Positions 40,974 through 49,224 of a stretch of 64,000 bases of DNA are shown here, piece by piece. The translations under genes were made by a program, and so were the position numbers. The notes under the pieces are model-generated. The model had not been told where the DNA came from, searched no databases, and saw only the letters and a program-made list of their open reading frames with translations. This stretch comes from Planctomycetota bacterium. GTDB lineage: Bacteria > Planctomycetota > UBA1135 > GCA-002686595. The first letter of the stretch is position 1. Each line of letters starts with the position of its first letter. The stretch covers positions 744,001-808,000 of the forward strand of contig JADJLZ010000002.1 of the NCBI GenBank assembly GCA_016709875.1, in the 5' to 3' direction.

Positions 40974-42460
40974 TGCGCATGAACAGGATCCTCGGCACGC
41001 TGGCGCTCGCCAGCCTCTTCCTCGCCCCGCTCGCGCGCGGTCAGGAACCCGAACCCGCCGCCGACCCGAAGAAGCCCGACGACAAGCACAAAACCGAGGA
41101 GACCTGGTTCGCGGTCACCGGCGGTGACGTGTACACCGGCGACGGGAGCTTCCTGCGCGGTGCGACGGTACTCGCGCACAACGGCAAGATCGAGCGCATC
41201 GGTTTCGAGCTCGACTTCCCGGCCGACACGAAGAAGCTCGACGCGACCGGCTACCGGGTCTATCCCGGCCTCGTCGCGATCAGCTCCTCGGGATTGCTGG
41301 GCAACTCCTCGAGCGAATTCGAGGACACGATCGATCCCTTCAGCCAGCGCATGATCCTGGGCCTCGCCTCAGGCATCACCTCGACGGGAGTGGGGAACTC
41401 GGCCGTCAAGCTCGAGCGCTTCCGCATCGCGGGTGCCGTGCTGCGCGACCGCATCTACTCGACCTTCAGCTGGAGTTCGCGCAATCCCTCGGGCAAGCAG
41501 GGCCTGCGCGACAAGTTCCGCGCGACCGCGGACTACATGCGCGAATACCGCGACTGGGAGGAGAAGGTCAAGAAGGACAAGGAGCTGAAGGAGCCGCCCA
41601 AGAAGGGCGTCGACAACGCGGTGCTCTCCGTTCTGCGCGGCGACACGATCGCGAAGTTCAATGCAGGCGATCGCGACGACCTGCTCGGCATCGCGCGCCT
41701 CGCGCAGGACTACGGCTTCCGCCCGGTGATCGACGGTTGCCAGGAGGGCTGGACCGTCGCCGACGAGCTCGGTCGCGCGGGCGCGATGGCGATCGTCACG
41801 GCACGCGACCGGCGGCCCAAGGACGAGCACCAGGTGATCGAGGGCGGCACCAACATCCAGAACGCCTCGCTGCTCTACCGCGCCGGCGTGCCGATCGCGA
41901 TCGCGGTCCAGCAGACGGGCGTCGACCTCAGCGGTCTCGTCGGCCGGGACATCATGGGGCTCACGATCGAGGCGGGATTCGCCGTGCGCGGCGGACTGCC
42001 GGAGGCCGCCGCGATCGCATCGATCACGATCGTCCCCGCGCGCCTGCTCGGCGTCTCGCACCGCGTCGGTTCGATCGAGGTCGGCAAGGACTGCGACCTG
42101 ATCATCACCGACGGCGATCTGCTGCACTACAACACCTTCGTGCAGTGGGCGATCGTCGACGGGCGCATCGCCTACGACAAACAGAAGGAACTCTTCTTCG
42201 CGCAGATCCGCCCGCGTCCCGAGCCGACGGTCGCCGTCGGGGAGCGCAAGCTCGACAAGGGCGAGTCCAAGCCGGAAGCCGGCAAGGACGAGGCCGACAA
42301 GTCCGGCGAGGAAAAGCCCAAGGAAGAGAAGCCCAAGGAAGAGAAGCCCAAGGAAGGACGGGAAGTAGGAGCTCTGGCTACGGCTCCGCGCCTGATTGCC
42401 GCGCCGAACCGCAACGGCTATCGTGTCGGCGGAAAGCCCGTAGCGAGGCTGACTGAATGA
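40973..42460 (+). CDS. secreted amidohydrolase-like protein 9 (metal site lost)
   Basis: The 495-residue product (from ATG 40973; a GTG one codon upstream overlaps the previous stop as GTGA) has a signal peptide ILGTLALASLFLAPLARG, the opening module FAVTGGDVYTGDGSFLRGAT and the closing module HRVGSIEVGKDCDLIITDGD. The ligand site reads YPGLVAISSSGLLG. The C-terminus carries three tandem EEKPK repeats and a basic tail. The stop overlaps the start of the TrpD2-like gene (ATGA), so this secreted series is coupled to a cytosolic enzyme gene. Confidence 0.8.
   Translation: MRMNRILGTLALASLFLAPLARGQEPEPAADPKKPDDKHKTEETWFAVTGGDVYTGDGSFLRGATVLAHNGKIERIGFELDFPADTKKLDATGYRVYPGLVAISSSGLLGNSSSEFEDTIDPFSQRMILGLASGITSTGVGNSAVKLERFRIAGAVLRDRIYSTFSWSSRNPSGKQGLRDKFRATADYMREYRDWEEKVKKDKELKEPPKKGVDNAVLSVLRGDTIAKFNAGDRDDLLGIARLAQDYGFRPVIDGCQEGWTVADELGRAGAMAIVTARDRRPKDEHQVIEGGTNIQNASLLYRAGVPIAIAVQQTGVDLSGLVGRDIMGLTIEAGFAVRGGLPEAAAIASITIVPARLLGVSHRVGSIEVGKDCDLIITDGDLLHYNTFVQWAIVDGRIAYDKQKELFFAQIRPRPEPTVAVGERKLDKGESKPEAGKDEADKSGEEKPKEEKPKEEKPKEGREVGALATAPRLIAAPNRNGYRVGGKPVARLTE
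42308..42352 (+). repeat. three in-frame 15-bp repeats in amidohydrolase gene 9
   Basis: Three copies of a 15-base unit, GAAGAGAAGCCCAAG in the last two and a near copy in the first, encode E-E-K-P-K repeats in the C-terminal tail. Short in-frame tandem repeats of this kind can vary in number between strains. Confidence 0.7.
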
Positions 42461-43521
42461 GCCTGCGCAAAGTCATGCGCGTCCTCGGCCCCGGCCGGCG
42501 GGACGGGCGCAATCTGACCTACGAGGAGGCGCACGACGCCTTCTCCGCGGTCCTCTCGGGCAACGAGAGCGACATCCAGGTCGGCGCGTTCCTCGTGCTG
42601 ATGCGCATGAAGGGCGTCACCGTGCAGGAGCTGACGGCTTTCGCACGCGCCGCGCGTGAGCGCGCGAGGATCCCCTGCGAGGAGATGCCCGGCCTGGTCT
42701 CCATCTGCCCTCCGCACGACGGGATGGACCGCTTCCCGCCGCTGGAGGTCGCGAGCGGGCTGATCGCCGCAGGCGCCGGCGTGCGCGTGATGATCGTCAC
42801 CGACCGCTGCGTGCCGCCCAAGCGCGGGCTGACCGCGGCGAGCGTGCTCGAGGGCCTCGGCGTCGGCCTGACCTGGGACGCACACGAAGCCGAGGACTGG
42901 ATCGAGAAGACCGGTTTCGGCGCGATCGCGGCTTCCGGCATGCTGCCCGCGCTGATGGGACTGCGGCGCGTGCGCGACGAGGTCGCGATGCGCACGCCGC
43001 TCTCCACGGTGGAGAAACTGCTCGCGCCCAACAGCGCCGCCGTCGTGATCGGCGCGATGGGCGGGCCCGTGCTCGGCACCGCGGCCGAGGTGATGCAGGC
43101 GCTCGGACATCCGCGCGGGATCGTGCTGCAGGGGCCCGAGGGCGGCGTCGTTCCGGGCATCATGAAGCGCACGCGCGGCATTGAACTGGGCGAGCGCCAT
43201 CTCGTGCCGCTCAACGTCGAGCCCGAGGATTTCGGACTCGAGGGCGGCGAGGAACCCGAGCTGCCGCTGTTCTGCCCGCTGCGCGACGACCAGGGGACCG
43301 GCGACAACCCGGCACTCGTGCGCATCGTGGGCGAGATGACCGTGGAGATCCTGGGCGGGGCCCGCAACGGGGGCCGCAGTGCTTCGTTGCTCGGCGCCGC
43401 GCTGATCCTGAAGGCCTCGGGCCGCGCGATGACGCTCGCCGAGGGACTCGACGCCGCCGCGCACTCGCTCGACACCGGCGCCGCGCGCGAGGTGCTCGAG
43501 CGCCTGCGCAACCTGCGCTGA
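42457..43521 (+). CDS. TrpD2/YbiB-like glycosyltransferase family protein
   Basis: This 354-residue cytosolic protein is related to anthranilate phosphoribosyltransferase (TrpD) and pyrimidine phosphorylases. It has the N-terminal helical domain NLTYEEAHDAFSAVLSGNES and the alpha/beta domain with PPKRGLTAASVLEGLGV and NSAAVVIGAMGGPVLGTAAE. The canonical GTGGDG phosphoribosyl-diphosphate loop of true TrpD is missing, as in TrpD2/YbiB proteins, which bind nucleic acids rather than make tryptophan. No other trp gene is nearby. ATG 42457 overlaps the previous stop (ATGA). Confidence 0.8.
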   Translation: MSLRKVMRVLGPGRRDGRNLTYEEAHDAFSAVLSGNESDIQVGAFLVLMRMKGVTVQELTAFARAARERARIPCEEMPGLVSICPPHDGMDRFPPLEVASGLIAAGAGVRVMIVTDRCVPPKRGLTAASVLEGLGVGLTWDAHEAEDWIEKTGFGAIAASGMLPALMGLRRVRDEVAMRTPLSTVEKLLAPNSAAVVIGAMGGPVLGTAAEVMQALGHPRGIVLQGPEGGVVPGIMKRTRGIELGERHLVPLNVEPEDFGLEGGEEPELPLFCPLRDDQGTGDNPALVRIVGEMTVEILGGARNGGRSASLLGAALILKASGRAMTLAEGLDAAAHSLDTGAAREVLERLRNLR

Positions 43522-43560
43522 GCCGGTTCCCCCCGTGTGCGAGCTAAGCTTGGGGTCCCC

Positions 43561-44106
43561 GTGGATCTCTCCTTCCGTTTCGACCTCTGGTACGCGCTGC
43601 TGCCCGCCTCGCCGAAGGACGAGGGCCGGGTCGTGCGCTGCGTGCTGCGCCCCGCGCACGACCGTCGCGAGACGCCCGAGGCGATCCGCGTCTCGCCCGA
43701 GCGCGGCGTGGAGCAAGACCGCTGGTCGAACGACCCCGAGGGTCGGCCGGGCAACCAGGTCAGCCTGATCAACGTGCACGTGCTGCGCTCGCTCGCGGGC
43801 ACGGAGGAGCGCATGCCGCTCTCGGGCGACAACCTGCACGTCGACCTCGATCTGTCCGAGGAGAATCTGCCCGTGGGCGCGCGCCTTTCGATCGGCAGCG
43901 CGCTGCTCGAGGTGAGCGCGGATCCGCACCGACCGTGCAAGAAGTTCCACGAGCGCTTCGGTGCGAGCGCGGTCAAAAAGGTCGTGCGTGCCTCGCGCAG
44001 GGGACGCCGCGGACGCGGCCTGCTCGCGACCGTGCTGCGCGCGGGGGAGATTCGTACGGGCGACGCGATCCGCGTCGAGCGCCCTGCGCCGGAGTCGAGC
44101 ACGTGA
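43561..44106 (+). CDS. MOSC-domain protein
   Basis: This small protein (181 residues from GTG 43561; a GTG at 43537 would add 8) resembles the MOSC domain of molybdenum cofactor sulfurase-like and YiiM-like proteins. Visible features are VEQDRWSNDPEGRPGNQVSL, LHVDLDLSEENLPVGARLSI, a conserved cysteine in PHRPCKKFHERFG and a final RGLLATVLRAGEIRTGDAI. MOSC proteins act in sulfur or molybdenum cofactor-linked reductions; the substrate is not evident. Its stop overlaps the phospholipase-D-like gene (GTGA). Confidence 0.75.
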   Translation: MDLSFRFDLWYALLPASPKDEGRVVRCVLRPAHDRRETPEAIRVSPERGVEQDRWSNDPEGRPGNQVSLINVHVLRSLAGTEERMPLSGDNLHVDLDLSEENLPVGARLSIGSALLEVSADPHRPCKKFHERFGASAVKKVVRASRRGRRGRGLLATVLRAGEIRTGDAIRVERPAPESST

Positions 44107-45305
44107 GCCACCGCGGCCGCAGGTTCTCGAAACTGCGCCGCGCGGGCATCCGCCTCTTCGAACGCTACTTGCGCTACATCACGCGGCCTGAGCGCATGCA
44201 CCCCTGGAACCGGGTGCAGCCGCTGATCGGCGGCAAGCAGGCCTACCCCGAAATGCTCGCGGCGATCCGCTCGGCGCGCTCGCACGTGCACTTCGAGATC
44301 TACATCCTGCTCGACGACCGCATCGGCCTCGAGTTCCGGGACGCACTGGTCGAGCGCGCGAAGGCCGGCGTCACGGTGCGCATGCTCTACGACTCGCTCG
44401 GCTGCTTCGGACTGGGCGACAGCTTCCTCGGCCCGCTGCGCGATGCCGGCGCGCAGCTGCTCGAGTACGCGCCGCTCTTCCCCTGGCGGCGCGACTTCGG
44501 CCTCAACCGCCGCGACCACCAGAAGATCCTCGTCGTCGACGACCGCGTGGCGTTTGCGGGCGGGATCAACGTCGGGCTCGACTACGTGCCCGTCGAGGAG
44601 GGCGGCGGCGGCTGGTACGACGTGCACGCGCGGGTCGAGGGTCCCGCCGTCCACGACCTCGCCGTGCTCTTTCGCAAGACCTGGACCAAGCGCGGCGGCG
44701 CGAGTTTTCCAGCGCCGGGCAAACCCGAACCCGCGCTGCCGCAGGACGGGATCTCCGCGCCGGGTGTGCAGGTGATCAGCAACGTCGGAGCGCGCAGCCG
44801 TTCGCACATGCGCCACGCCTATCTGCGCGCGATCCGCCGCGCGGAGAAGACGATCAGCATCATGAACGCCTACTTCATCCCCGACCGCGGCTTGCGGCGC
44901 GCCTTCGCGCGCGCGGCGCGGCGCGGGGTGAGTGTGCGCGTGATCGTGCCCTCGACGACCGACGTGCAGGCGGTGCGCTACGCCAGCCGGCATCTCTACG
45001 GCGCGCTGATGAAGGCCGGCGTGCGCATCTTCGAGTGGCCCGGCGCGATGATGCACGCGAAGTGCGGCGTGATCGACGAGGTCTGGTCGACGATCGGCAG
45101 CTACAACCTCGACAAGCGCAGCCTGTTGCACAACCTCGAGGTCGCGCTGGTGGTGATCGACTCGAAGGTCGGCGAGGAACTCGGCGCGGAATTCGCGGGT
45201 CAGCTCGCGCGCTGCGCCGAGGTCGATCCGGCGCAGTGGGAGCAGCGCTCGTGGTGGCAGAAGTCGAAGGAGTGGCTCTTCTACGGCTTTCGCTACTGGC
45301 TCTGA
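44103..45305 (+). CDS. phospholipase D-superfamily protein, cardiolipin synthase-like
   Basis: This is a 400-residue protein with two HKD motifs: HQKILVVDD in RRDHQKILVVDDRVAFAGGI (around 140-160) and HAKCGVID in MMHAKCGVIDEVWSTIGSYN (around 318-337), the catalytic pairs of bacterial cardiolipin synthases and related phosphatidyltransferases. The N-terminal membrane helices of ClsA are absent, which resembles ClsB-type enzymes. It probably joins or exchanges phospholipid headgroups at the membrane surface. GTG 44103 overlaps the MOSC stop; it ends just before the convergent esterase gene. Confidence 0.87.
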   Translation: MSHRGRRFSKLRRAGIRLFERYLRYITRPERMHPWNRVQPLIGGKQAYPEMLAAIRSARSHVHFEIYILLDDRIGLEFRDALVERAKAGVTVRMLYDSLGCFGLGDSFLGPLRDAGAQLLEYAPLFPWRRDFGLNRRDHQKILVVDDRVAFAGGINVGLDYVPVEEGGGGWYDVHARVEGPAVHDLAVLFRKTWTKRGGASFPAPGKPEPALPQDGISAPGVQVISNVGARSRSHMRHAYLRAIRRAEKTISIMNAYFIPDRGLRRAFARAARRGVSVRVIVPSTTDVQAVRYASRHLYGALMKAGVRIFEWPGAMMHAKCGVIDEVWSTIGSYNLDKRSLLHNLEVALVVIDSKVGEELGAEFAGQLARCAEVDPAQWEQRSWWQKSKEWLFYGFRYWL

Positions 45306-45312
45306 GCGCCTC

Positions 45313-46710
45313 TCAGCGCTTCTTGTCCGGACCCTTCCACTTCTGCCAGAGCGACTCGTACTGCTTCCAGCCGTCCTCGATGCCCTTCTGGTAGTCGTCC
45401 CACTCGCTCCACTTCTTCGCGAGCTTCGGGCTGAGGTCGAGCTTCTTGCCCTTCCACTCCTTCATCTTCTCGCGCAGGTTCCAGGGCAGCCCGTCGACGA
45501 GGAAGCACTTGCCGATGTTCTCGAGCACGGGGCCGGCGTAGTCGGAGTCTTTCTTCCCGTCGGCGTACCAGGCATCGTAGAGCGGCTTGGCGGCCTTGGC
45601 CTGCGCCTCCGCGAGCTTGTCGAAGCCGATCTCCGTCATCAGCTTCTCGACGGCTTCGACGCCGCGAAAGTCCTCGCGCAGCGGAAGCAAGTGGCCCAGC
45701 CAGGGCTTGCCGTCGAGCACGAGGGCGCCCTTCTTCGGCAGCACGGCGCGCAGCGCCTTCACGTGTGCGTCGGCGTGCTCGTCGATCTTCGCGAGCCACT
45801 CGGTGGCGCTCTTCGCGAGATCCTCGGGGACCTGGGCCAGCGGCGCGGGCCCCTTGCCGAGCAGCCGCTGCAGCACGAGGCGCGCACCCGAGAAGTCGAC
45901 CACGCTCGTCCACTGGTACTCGTCGGCGGGCTTGGTGCGCAACATCGAGAGCGCGCACTCGAGCGCCTCCTTGGGATCGGCGCAGGTCATGCCCTGGCAC
46001 CAGTCGAGTTCCTCGGTCGCACGCACCGCCTGCGGCCAGTGGTTGTAGTTCGCCAGCCGGCGCAGATGCGTGAGCGGGAAGCCGCGCTCCTGGTAGTCGT
46101 TGCGGGAGTAGAGGCTCTGGCCGTAGGGCACGACCGGATCGAGCGAGCCGTGCATGAACACCAGCGCGAGTTTCTTCAACTCTTTGGGCTTGAGCGAGTT
46201 GTTCCAGCTCCCGCTCGCGTGCGCGACGCCGCCGGTCACGGTGTCTGGGCAGAGTCCCATGTAGTAGGCGACGAAGAAGCTGCCCTGGCTGTGGCCGTAG
46301 AGGAAGACGCGGTCGACGACGAAGGTCGCGCGCAACTCCTCGAGGAACTTTTTGAACAGCTCGACGTCGTTCTTCTCCCCCAGGAACACGCGTGATCCCC
46401 CCGCCGGCGAGGTACCGTCGACTGAGACGACGATGTCATTGGGCCGGAAGACTCCGATCGGGTTGTTCAGGTAGCCCCAGTGAAAGTCGCCGCCCGTGCC
46501 GTGGAGGATCACGGTCAGGTTGCGCGGCGTCTTGCCGTCGTAGTCCTTGGGCAACACCCAGCTGTAGCGCAGCTCGCCCGCCTTGGCGGTCGTCATGAAG
46601 AGCTTCTGCGCCGGCGCATCCGCGGAGGGCGCGCGTTGCGGCGGGTCCTCCGCGCGGGCGGTGGTTGCGAGCGAGACGAGCAGTGCGCAGGCGAGCGCGG
46701 TACGGATCAT
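45313..46710 (-). CDS. secreted alpha/beta-hydrolase (esterase / depolymerase-like)
   Basis: This 465-residue protein has a signal peptide (ALACALLVSLATTARA) and an alpha/beta-hydrolase domain with the oxyanion strand VILHGTGGD, nucleophile elbow YGHSQGSF, acid in FMHGSLDPVVP and a histidine in NYNHWPQAV, in the order expected of PHB-depolymerase or feruloyl-esterase-like proteins. A helical C-terminal domain of about 190 residues has no recognised function. A strong GGAGGAG ribosome binding site precedes ATG 46710. It lies 30 bases downstream of proS and may be co-transcribed with it. Confidence 0.85.
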   Translation of the reverse strand: MIRTALACALLVSLATTARAEDPPQRAPSADAPAQKLFMTTAKAGELRYSWVLPKDYDGKTPRNLTVILHGTGGDFHWGYLNNPIGVFRPNDIVVSVDGTSPAGGSRVFLGEKNDVELFKKFLEELRATFVVDRVFLYGHSQGSFFVAYYMGLCPDTVTGGVAHASGSWNNSLKPKELKKLALVFMHGSLDPVVPYGQSLYSRNDYQERGFPLTHLRRLANYNHWPQAVRATEELDWCQGMTCADPKEALECALSMLRTKPADEYQWTSVVDFSGARLVLQRLLGKGPAPLAQVPEDLAKSATEWLAKIDEHADAHVKALRAVLPKKGALVLDGKPWLGHLLPLREDFRGVEAVEKLMTEIGFDKLAEAQAKAAKPLYDAWYADGKKDSDYAGPVLENIGKCFLVDGLPWNLREKMKEWKGKKLDLSPKLAKKWSEWDDYQKGIEDGWKQYESLWQKWKGPDKKR

Positions 46711-46740
46711 CGGGAGCTCCTCCGGGATGGAGGGGCCATC

Positions 46741-48243
46741 CTAGTAGCTCTTGGAGAAAAGCACCCGCTGTCGGCTTGGTTGTCCGCTCTTCACGCAGAC
46801 ACCGCTCTCCGCTTTCGGACCGTGGCCGGGATGCGGGATGCAGCGGATCGTGGCGCGCGTCGCGTCCTTGATCGCCTTCTCCGTCGCGGCCGTACCGTCC
46901 CAGTGCGCCCAGACGAACTTGGAGCCTTCGCCGGCGAAGACCTGCTCGAACTGCGCCCAGCTGTCGACGCTCACGGTGTTCGCCTCGCGGAACGCGAGCG
47001 CGCGCTCGAAGAGGAACTTCTGGAACTCGTCGAGCACCTTGCCGAGCGCCACGCCGAGCCCGTCCATCGCGAGCTTCTCCTTCATCGGCTTGCCGTTCGC
47101 ATCCAGGGGCGCGATGCGGCGCTTGATCATCACGCTCTGGCTCGCGAGGTCGCGCGGGCCGAGCTCGATGCGCACGGGCACGCCCTTGCGCTCCCACTGG
47201 TAGTACTTCTCGCCGGGCCGCATGTTGTCGCGGTCGTCGACCTTCACGCTGAGGCCGTCGTCGCGCAGTTCGGCCGCAAGCTTGTGCGCGGCCGCGCAGA
47301 CCTCGGCCTTCTCGGCGTCGCTCTTCCAGATCGGCACGATCACGACGTGGATCGGCGCGAGCTTGGGCGGCAGCACGAGGCCGTCGTCGTCGCCGTGCGC
47401 CATCATCACGGCGCCGACCAGGCGCGTCGAGACGCCCCAGGAGGTCTGCCAGACGAACTCGCGCTCGCCCTTCTCGCTCTGGAAGGTGACGTTGAAGGCC
47501 TTGCCGAAGTTCTGGCCGAGGTCGTGGCTCGTGCCGGCCTGCAGCGCCTTGCCGTCTTGCATCATCGCTTCGATGCAGAACGTCTCGACCGCGCCGGCGA
47601 AGCGCTCGTTGTCGGTCTTCACGCCCTGGATCACGGGCACGGCCATGATCTCCTCGGAGAAGGCGCGGTAGACGTCGAGCATGCGGCGCACTTCCTCCTT
47701 GGCTTCCTCGTGCGTCGCATGCGCGGTGTGGCCTTCCTGCCAGAGGAACTCACCCGTGCGCAGGAAGAGGCGCGTGCGCAGCTCCCAGCGCATGACGTTC
47801 GCCCACTGGTTGATGAGCAGCGGCAGGTCGCGGTACGAGTCGATCCACTTGGCGAAGAAGTGGCCGATGATCGTCTCCGAGGTCGGGCGGACGACGTAGG
47901 GCTCCTCGAGCTCGTTCTTGAGGCTGAGCACGCCGTCCACGGACTTCAGGCCCGAGTGCGTGACGACCGCACACTCCATCGCGAAGCCCTCGACGTGCGC
48001 GGCCTCCTTGGCGAGGAAGGAGAGCGGGATGAGCAGCGGGAAGTAGGCGTTCTCGTGTCCGGTCGCCTTGAAGCGCCGGTCGAGGTCGGCCTGCATCTTC
48101 TCCCAGATCGCGTAGCCGTGCGGCTTGATCACCATGCAGCCGCGCACGACCTCCGCCGCCTCGGCCAGGCCGGCCTCGCGGATGACGTCCTGGTACCACT
48201 GGGCATAGTCCTGCGAACGCGGAGTGATGCGTGCTTCGGCCAT
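46741..48243 (-). CDS. proS: prolyl-tRNA synthetase, archaeal/eukaryotic type
   Basis: This cytosolic class II synthetase charges tRNA(Pro). The 500-residue protein has motif 1 around CMVIKPHGYAIWEKMQADLD, motif 2 in LRTRLFLRTGEFLWQEGHTA and motif 3 in SWGVSTRLVGAVMMAHGDD, then an anticodon-binding domain and a C-terminal zinc-domain-like part ending SKSY. The lack of the INS editing domain and the terminal Tyr mark the short archaeal/eukaryotic-like ProRS. Such enzymes misacylate Cys, so the YbaK-like deacylase gene at 3267 in the same window may be relevant. ATG 48243 is chosen as start. Confidence 0.94.
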   Translation of the reverse strand: MAEARITPRSQDYAQWYQDVIREAGLAEAAEVVRGCMVIKPHGYAIWEKMQADLDRRFKATGHENAYFPLLIPLSFLAKEAAHVEGFAMECAVVTHSGLKSVDGVLSLKNELEEPYVVRPTSETIIGHFFAKWIDSYRDLPLLINQWANVMRWELRTRLFLRTGEFLWQEGHTAHATHEEAKEEVRRMLDVYRAFSEEIMAVPVIQGVKTDNERFAGAVETFCIEAMMQDGKALQAGTSHDLGQNFGKAFNVTFQSEKGEREFVWQTSWGVSTRLVGAVMMAHGDDDGLVLPPKLAPIHVVIVPIWKSDAEKAEVCAAAHKLAAELRDDGLSVKVDDRDNMRPGEKYYQWERKGVPVRIELGPRDLASQSVMIKRRIAPLDANGKPMKEKLAMDGLGVALGKVLDEFQKFLFERALAFREANTVSVDSWAQFEQVFAGEGSKFVWAHWDGTAATEKAIKDATRATIRCIPHPGHGPKAESGVCVKSGQPSRQRVLFSKSY

Positions 48244-48362
48244 AGGGGCAGCCACGGTAGAGGAGGCGCGCGGGCGGCGCCAGCGGGCCGAAGAACCCTC
48301 CAGCTCGCGGAAGATTCCAAAGGTCCCGGGGCCGGGGTAGGATCGGAAGCCAGAGACCAACC

Positions 48363-48899
48363 ATGACGAACACGACCGAGATCACCCCGGACATGACCAT
48401 GGAGCAGATCCTCGCGATCGCTCCCGCAGCCCAGCGCGCCCTGTTCCAGCGCTACCACGTCGGCGGCTGCTCCTCCTGCGGCTTCCAGCCCACGGACACG
48501 CTTGCGCAGGTCTGCAAGGACCACAACATCCTCGACGTAAAGGAGGTCCTGAAGACTATCCACCACGCCCAGGACGCGGACACGCGCCTCAACGTCGACG
48601 TGCAGACGGTCAAGGCCTGGCTCGACAAGGGGGAGGATTTCTCCTTCATCGACGTGCGAACTCCCCAAGAACTGGCCATCGCGCACATCAAGCAGGCCGA
48701 GCCGCTCGACTACGACGCCCCCGACAAGTACATGTCGCTGCCGAAGGACCGCCGGATCGTGTTCTCGTGCCACACGGGGGTGCGCAGCCTAGATGTGGCC
48801 GCCTACTTTGCGGGTCACGGCTTCACGCAGGTCCACTCGATGCGCGGGGGGATCGAGGCCTGGAGCCTCGAGGTCGACCCCTCGGTTCCCCGCTATTAG
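48363..48899 (+). CDS. rhodanese-domain protein with DUF1858-like N-terminus
   Basis: This is a 178-residue cytosolic protein. Residues 8-60 resemble the DUF1858 / ScdA-N type segment (MTMEQILAIAPAAQRALFQR then GGCSSCGFQPTDTL), found in hybrid-cluster and iron-repair proteins. The C-terminal half is a rhodanese domain with catalytic Cys in VFSCHTGVRSLD and the closing MRGGIEAW. It may carry persulfide or shuttle sulfur to iron-sulfur proteins. It is divergent from proS. The following 325 bases have no gene but hold the structured RNA described separately. Confidence 0.85.
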   Translation: MTNTTEITPDMTMEQILAIAPAAQRALFQRYHVGGCSSCGFQPTDTLAQVCKDHNILDVKEVLKTIHHAQDADTRLNVDVQTVKAWLDKGEDFSFIDVRTPQELAIAHIKQAEPLDYDAPDKYMSLPKDRRIVFSCHTGVRSLDVAAYFAGHGFTQVHSMRGGIEAWSLEVDPSVPRY

Positions 48900-48931
48900 G
48901 AATGGGGGTGTCCTGGGTCGGTTTTTCCCTA

Positions 48932-48961
48932 TGGACACCTTCGTGAAAGCGCTGATACAGT
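48932..48961 (+). promoter_or_regulatory. putative promoter of the structured RNA
   Basis: TGGACA (48932-48937) matches the -35 box at 5 of 6 positions. After 18 bases comes TACAGT (48956-48961), preceded by TG one base earlier, the extended -10 arrangement. Transcription would start near 48967, just before the first of the tandem hairpins. Confidence 0.45.
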
Positions 48962-48966
48962 CCGTG

Positions 48967-49177
48967 CGCACGGTTGAAGTTCTGCCACTTCGGCTGTGGC
49001 CGGGAGCCCTAGGCACCCGGCGCTGCGATCCCCATCGCAGCGCTCTGAGGTCACCCCTGCCTTGACCCCAGAGCCGCTGAGGCAGGTTCTGCCACCTGAC
49101 CTCGGCCGTCTGCTGACGAGAGTCAGCTACGACCCGCGCGGAGTCGTCTCCCAAAAGGAGACGACTCCCTTTTTTTG
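48967..49177 (+). ncRNA. candidate structured noncoding RNA made of tandem hairpins
   Basis: Between the rhodanese gene and the convergent pseudopilin gene lie about 210 bases that fold into successive local hairpins: GCCAC/GTGGC (48984-49000), CCGGG-GCC/GGC-CCCGG (49000-49020), a perfect 9-bp stem CGCTGCGAT/ATCGCAGCG with loop CCCC (49021-49042), CTCTG-GGTCA/TGACC-CAGAG (49043-49073), GAG-CAGGT/ACCTG-CTC (49079-49103), GCTGAC/GTCAGC closed by a GAGA (GNRA) loop (49112-49127) and finally a terminator. No convincing reading frame covers it. A promoter-like motif sits at the 5' end. It does not look like tmRNA, SRP RNA or a single long 6S-type hairpin, so no known class is claimed. Confidence 0.6.
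49140..49177 (+). terminator. strong Rho-independent terminator
   Basis: A perfect 12-bp stem GGAGTCGTCTCC / GGAGACGACTCC with loop CAAAA is followed by a run of eight T. It ends the structured RNA; the convergent pseudopilin gene stops about 50 bases further on. Confidence 0.9.
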
Positions 49178-49224
49178 GCCAGGGCGCGGCCCGTGGGCAC
49201 GCGCGGACGACCCTCCCAGGGCGA

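Noticed and set aside
48931..49065. Short frame starting MDTFVKALIQSV in the same intergenic region
   Set aside because: It turns into Arg/Pro-rich sequence inside the hairpins, has no ribosome binding site and no conserved feature; probably chance.
48967..49177. Assignment of the hairpin array to 6S RNA, tmRNA or SRP RNA
   Set aside because: It is a chain of small hairpins rather than one long closing stem, and has no tRNA-like end and no SRP GGAA-type apical loop that I could see.
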